64,000 bases of DNA. It comes from Bifidobacterium callitrichos DSM 23973 (GTDB lineage: Bacteria; Actinomycetota; Actinomycetes; Actinomycetales; Bifidobacteriaceae). The notes beneath the pieces were generated by a model that made no database searches, was not told where the DNA came from, and saw only the letters and a list, made by a program, of their open reading frames with translations. This document shows, piece by piece, positions 61,912-64,000 of this stretch. The DNA is taken from positions 62,001-126,000 of the forward strand of contig NZ_JGYS01000001.1 in NCBI RefSeq assembly GCF_000741175.1, written 5' to 3'. The position numbers and the translations under genes are program-made. How positions within the stretch are numbered: position 1 is the first letter of the stretch; the number at the start of each line of letters is the position of its first letter.

Positions 61912-63003
61912 TCAGACGTGCTTGCTGAAATCTTCGGTACCGGGATACATGAACTCATAGATGAGCGCTCCGTCACGGTGCAAGGTCTCTTTGCCGCCTT
62001 CGGTGACGGTCAGGTCTCCGGTCGCCTCGTAACGGACATAGCTGGGGTCCAGTCCCTTGAGCTTCAGCATCAGCACGGCCGGTGCCGACATCTTGCGCGC
62101 CTTGGCGTTCTGGGATTCCAGCACCTTGCGCTCCTCGAGCTCATATTCAATGTGCTTGCCGTTCACGTCGAACGTGTATTTGGAACGCCTGGGATAGTAT
62201 TTGCCGCTGTCCGGATCTCGGTACTTCTCGATGAGCTGGTAATTGACATCCTTGGTGTTTTCGAAGACGATGTTGCCGTCCTTGTCTTGCAGGAACGCAA
62301 TCGGGAAACGCTGGTAGCCGTATTTCTTGCTGGCCACCATGTCGAAGACCAGCAGCGAATGGTCCTCGAAGTTGTGACGGGCCCAGAGCCAGTTGTTCCA
62401 CAAGCTCCAGAACAGCGCGCTGCCCCACTGATGGTCGTGGTAGCCGCGCCCATGCACCTCATGCGGCACGCCATCCAACGTAACGGTGCCGGTCACTTCA
62501 CCCCGGGGGACGACGCAGAGCCACGTGTAATAATCGTCGCCGAACTCGAAGTAGGAGGTTCCGGGACGATACGGCTTGGACTGGCTTTTCAATGTGATGT
62601 CCACGCCGAATCCGTCATCCGACGAATCGACAAGGATCCGATAGGTTTCCAGGTCACCTTGGAACAGATTGCTCCCCAGCCGCACGTCGCAGGCCTCCTT
62701 GGCGAAACGGCACTGTTCCGGCCGGAACGCCGGATGCTTCTCGTAAGTCCTACCGTCCTTGGTCACCACCCTGGCCGTAAGGTGTGGACTATCCACACTC
62801 TCCTTGGTCCTCATGTTGTCTTTAGGGAAGAACTGGACGACCACGGAACTGCCATCGTCCAGAATCGAGTCGAAATACCACCATTCCCAATGGCCACGAG
62901 CGCTGGTATCACGTCGCCCATCCTCCCATTGCTCGACCTTGTCCGGGTTGATACCAAGCTTCACGAAGTCTTCCTTGGTGTCCATCAGTCGCACATCCGT
63001 CAT
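61912..63003 (-). CDS. AttH/CrtC-like lipocalin-domain protein
   Basis: 363 residues. RGHWEWWYFDSILDDGSSVVVQFFP is the typical start of the AttH/carotenoid 1,2-hydratase (CrtC) family, and HGRGYHDHQWGSALFWSLWNNWLWARHNFEDHSLLVFDMV the conserved second block, with paired lipocalin-like domains. Family members hydrate carotenoids or act on other hydrophobic substrates; no carotenoid genes are seen here, so the substrate is open. ATG 63003 is preferred, with AAAGG ten bases upstream; an ATG at 63021 is weaker. Divergent from the TetR gene. Confidence 0.82.
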   Translation of the reverse strand: MTDVRLMDTKEDFVKLGINPDKVEQWEDGRRDTSARGHWEWWYFDSILDDGSSVVVQFFPKDNMRTKESVDSPHLTARVVTKDGRTYEKHPAFRPEQCRFAKEACDVRLGSNLFQGDLETYRILVDSSDDGFGVDITLKSQSKPYRPGTSYFEFGDDYYTWLCVVPRGEVTGTVTLDGVPHEVHGRGYHDHQWGSALFWSLWNNWLWARHNFEDHSLLVFDMVASKKYGYQRFPIAFLQDKDGNIVFENTKDVNYQLIEKYRDPDSGKYYPRRSKYTFDVNGKHIEYELEERKVLESQNAKARKMSAPAVLMLKLKGLDPSYVRYEATGDLTVTEGGKETLHRDGALIYEFMYPGTEDFSKHV

Positions 63004-63262
63004 GTCAGTCGTACCTTTCATCGATACTGTCCGTCGGTTTCCGGCGTCGCGTCCACCGCCGTATGCGAGCGGTCTCATGCCTATAAGTGAGACGATTCAT
63101 ATCGTCCACTATCAAGGCTAGGGCCCGGCGATCGTGTCGACGTCACGGTGACTGAGCCAATAATCGGCGATCTGACTCACCGGTGAAGATATCCCATCGG
63201 CGATTCATGGAATACTGGTTGAGACGATATGTTTCATACGATTCTCAACGAAGGGAGACATC
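63004..63262. promoter_or_regulatory. Divergent control region with two operator-like palindromes
   Basis: Palindrome 1 at 63091-63106 is perfect (GACGAT TCAT ATCGTC); site 2 at 63218-63249 is imperfect (GTTGAGACGATATG ... CATACGATTCTCAAC). Both contain the half-site GAGACGAT. Site 1 lies close to the AttH-like gene and site 2 just before the TetR start, suggesting one regulator binds both and represses each promoter. Confidence 0.7.
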
Positions 63263-63820
63263 GTGAGCCGGGGCTCTATGGAAAATGATCGCGTGCGCAG
63301 GCAGATCACCGAAGCTCTGTTCGCCCTGATGGAACGCAGACGATTTTCCGCCATCACCGTCACCGACATTGTCGCGGAGGCCGGGGTCGCCCGCGCTTCC
63401 TACTACCGCAATTTCAAATCAAAGGAGGACGTCATCAACGCATGGATGAGCGACCTGCACGACAGCATCCAGCCCTCCGACACCAAACCGAGGGAATACG
63501 ACGTATTCGCCCGCGCCAACATCGCCGACGGGTTCGAGCGCTCGCTCACCCGATGCCTGACCGCCAAATCCTACATTCTCACACTGTATCGCAACGGGTT
63601 CGCCAGCCTAATCCAGGACATGATTAACGGATACGTACGAGGGATGGCCGGACGAGCACCCATGGGATCCATCGGCCAATACCGACTCTACTTTGTCGCC
63701 GGCGCCATGTTCAACATCCTCATCAAGTGGCTCGAGGGAGGTGCCGTCGAATCTCCGCGCGCCATCGCCCAAGCCTGCGCCGACTGGCTAGCGCTCGGTG
63801 TCTCCGACAAACCGTGCTGA
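63263..63820 (+). CDS. TetR-family transcriptional regulator
   Basis: 185 residues. N-terminal helix-turn-helix: VRRQITEALFALMERRRFSAITVTDIVAEAGVARASYYRNFKSKEDVINAW. The C-terminal ligand domain resembles the TetR_C_33-like group found in Firmicutes and bifidobacteria. Start GTG 63263 after GAAGGGAG. Divergent from the AttH-like gene, its likely target. Confidence 0.92.
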   Translation: MSRGSMENDRVRRQITEALFALMERRRFSAITVTDIVAEAGVARASYYRNFKSKEDVINAWMSDLHDSIQPSDTKPREYDVFARANIADGFERSLTRCLTAKSYILTLYRNGFASLIQDMINGYVRGMAGRAPMGSIGQYRLYFVAGAMFNILIKWLEGGAVESPRAIAQACADWLALGVSDKPC

Positions 63821-63910
63821 CTGCATTCCGTAAGCCGAACGTCATAACCGGCGATGGTCTGTGGTCATTGTTATCCAGTGTTACCATCAGCCTGTTCGAG
63901 GAAATATGAC

Positions 63911-63943
63911 AAAGCCCCACATCCCAAGCGGGAGTAGGGCTTT
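63911..63943. terminator. Probable terminator
   Basis: AAAGCCC pairs with GGGCTTT, with an inner stem TCCC AAGC GGGA. It serves TetR on the plus strand, or the tRNA-like unit on the minus strand. Confidence 0.55.
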
Positions 63944-63944
63944 T

Positions 63945-64000
63945 GGTCGGGCCGGCGGGATTTGAACCGGCGACATCCTGTTAGGATCGGGGGTTCTTGG
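63945..64000. repeat. tRNA-3'-end-like repeat, copy C (truncated by window end)
   Basis: GGTCGGGCCGGCGGGATTTG..., matching copy A to TTCTTGG. It runs off the window, so whether a whole tRNA gene follows cannot be seen; the part visible has a T arm (GCCGG/CCCGC, one mismatch) and acceptor but no convincing anticodon stem. Confidence 0.6.

Noticed and set aside
63945..64000. A complete tRNA gene at the window end
   Set aside because: Only the T arm and acceptor end are convincing; the expected anticodon stem does not pair and the rest is outside the window.
51168..64000. Prophage or ICE
   Set aside because: No integrase, capsid, terminase, relaxase or conjugation gene is present; only cargo, att-like repeats and IS elements.

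Overview
The window is a GC-rich actinobacterial chromosome segment, almost certainly Bifidobacterium. The markers are the ftsZ-sepF-yggT-divIVA-lspA order, a ThiE-ThiC fusion under a TPP riboswitch, an ANTAR-type response regulator next to polA, a DUF3027-like gene beside a cold-shock protein, and CIRCE-controlled groEL. I do not assign a species.

About the first 51 kb is conserved core. It starts inside pyrF, which reads without a stop into guanylate kinase (1-1076). A thiamine block follows (1178-7627): a thiamine-binding protein, ThiD, the ThiE-ThiC fusion and riboswitch-controlled ThiM, with a CDC48/PAN-like AAA+ ATPase on the other strand. Next is a lipoprotein / response regulator / histidine kinase operon facing a three-gene ABC transporter (7654-13599). 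Then come glyS, dus, the division block ftsZ-sepF-yggT-divIVA, lspA, an RluD-type pseudouridine synthase, dnaE and an aldo/keto reductase. A tightly overlapping MoxR-DUF58-vWA operon runs leftward (26678-32009), followed by ung, a LytR_C-domain protein, cold-shock protein, groEL with two CIRCE operators, a TPM-domain protein, a two-component system, a second cold-shock protein and the DUF3027-like gene. Nudix, ANTAR regulator, polA, Nif3-like, a second Nudix and glgX complete the core. Two leucine tRNAs lie at 41974-42047 and 50831-50918.

From about 51.1 kb to the window end the sequence is accessory. A tRNA-3'-end-like sequence occurs three times in direct orientation (51168, 60690, 63945) and looks like a used attachment site. 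Between the first and second copies are a single defence-type gene, an Abi/HEPN-ASCH fusion (51324-52418) that may be leaderless, and four insertion events nested like Russian dolls: a decayed ISL3 element carrying an IS21 element, which carries a second IS21 element, which carries an intact ISL3 element. Target-site duplications support the inner three. Between the second and third copies are an AT-rich oxidoreductase gene of probable Firmicute origin and a divergent pair, an AttH/CrtC-like protein and a TetR regulator, with two operator-like palindromes between them.

The best candidate for an undescribed system is the Abi-ASCH fusion protein: a HEPN RNase-type domain with an RX4H motif joined to an ASCH (PUA-like, RNA-binding) domain, sitting alone at the edge of an integration hotspot. 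Coordinates were read by eye; no database search or alignment was run.
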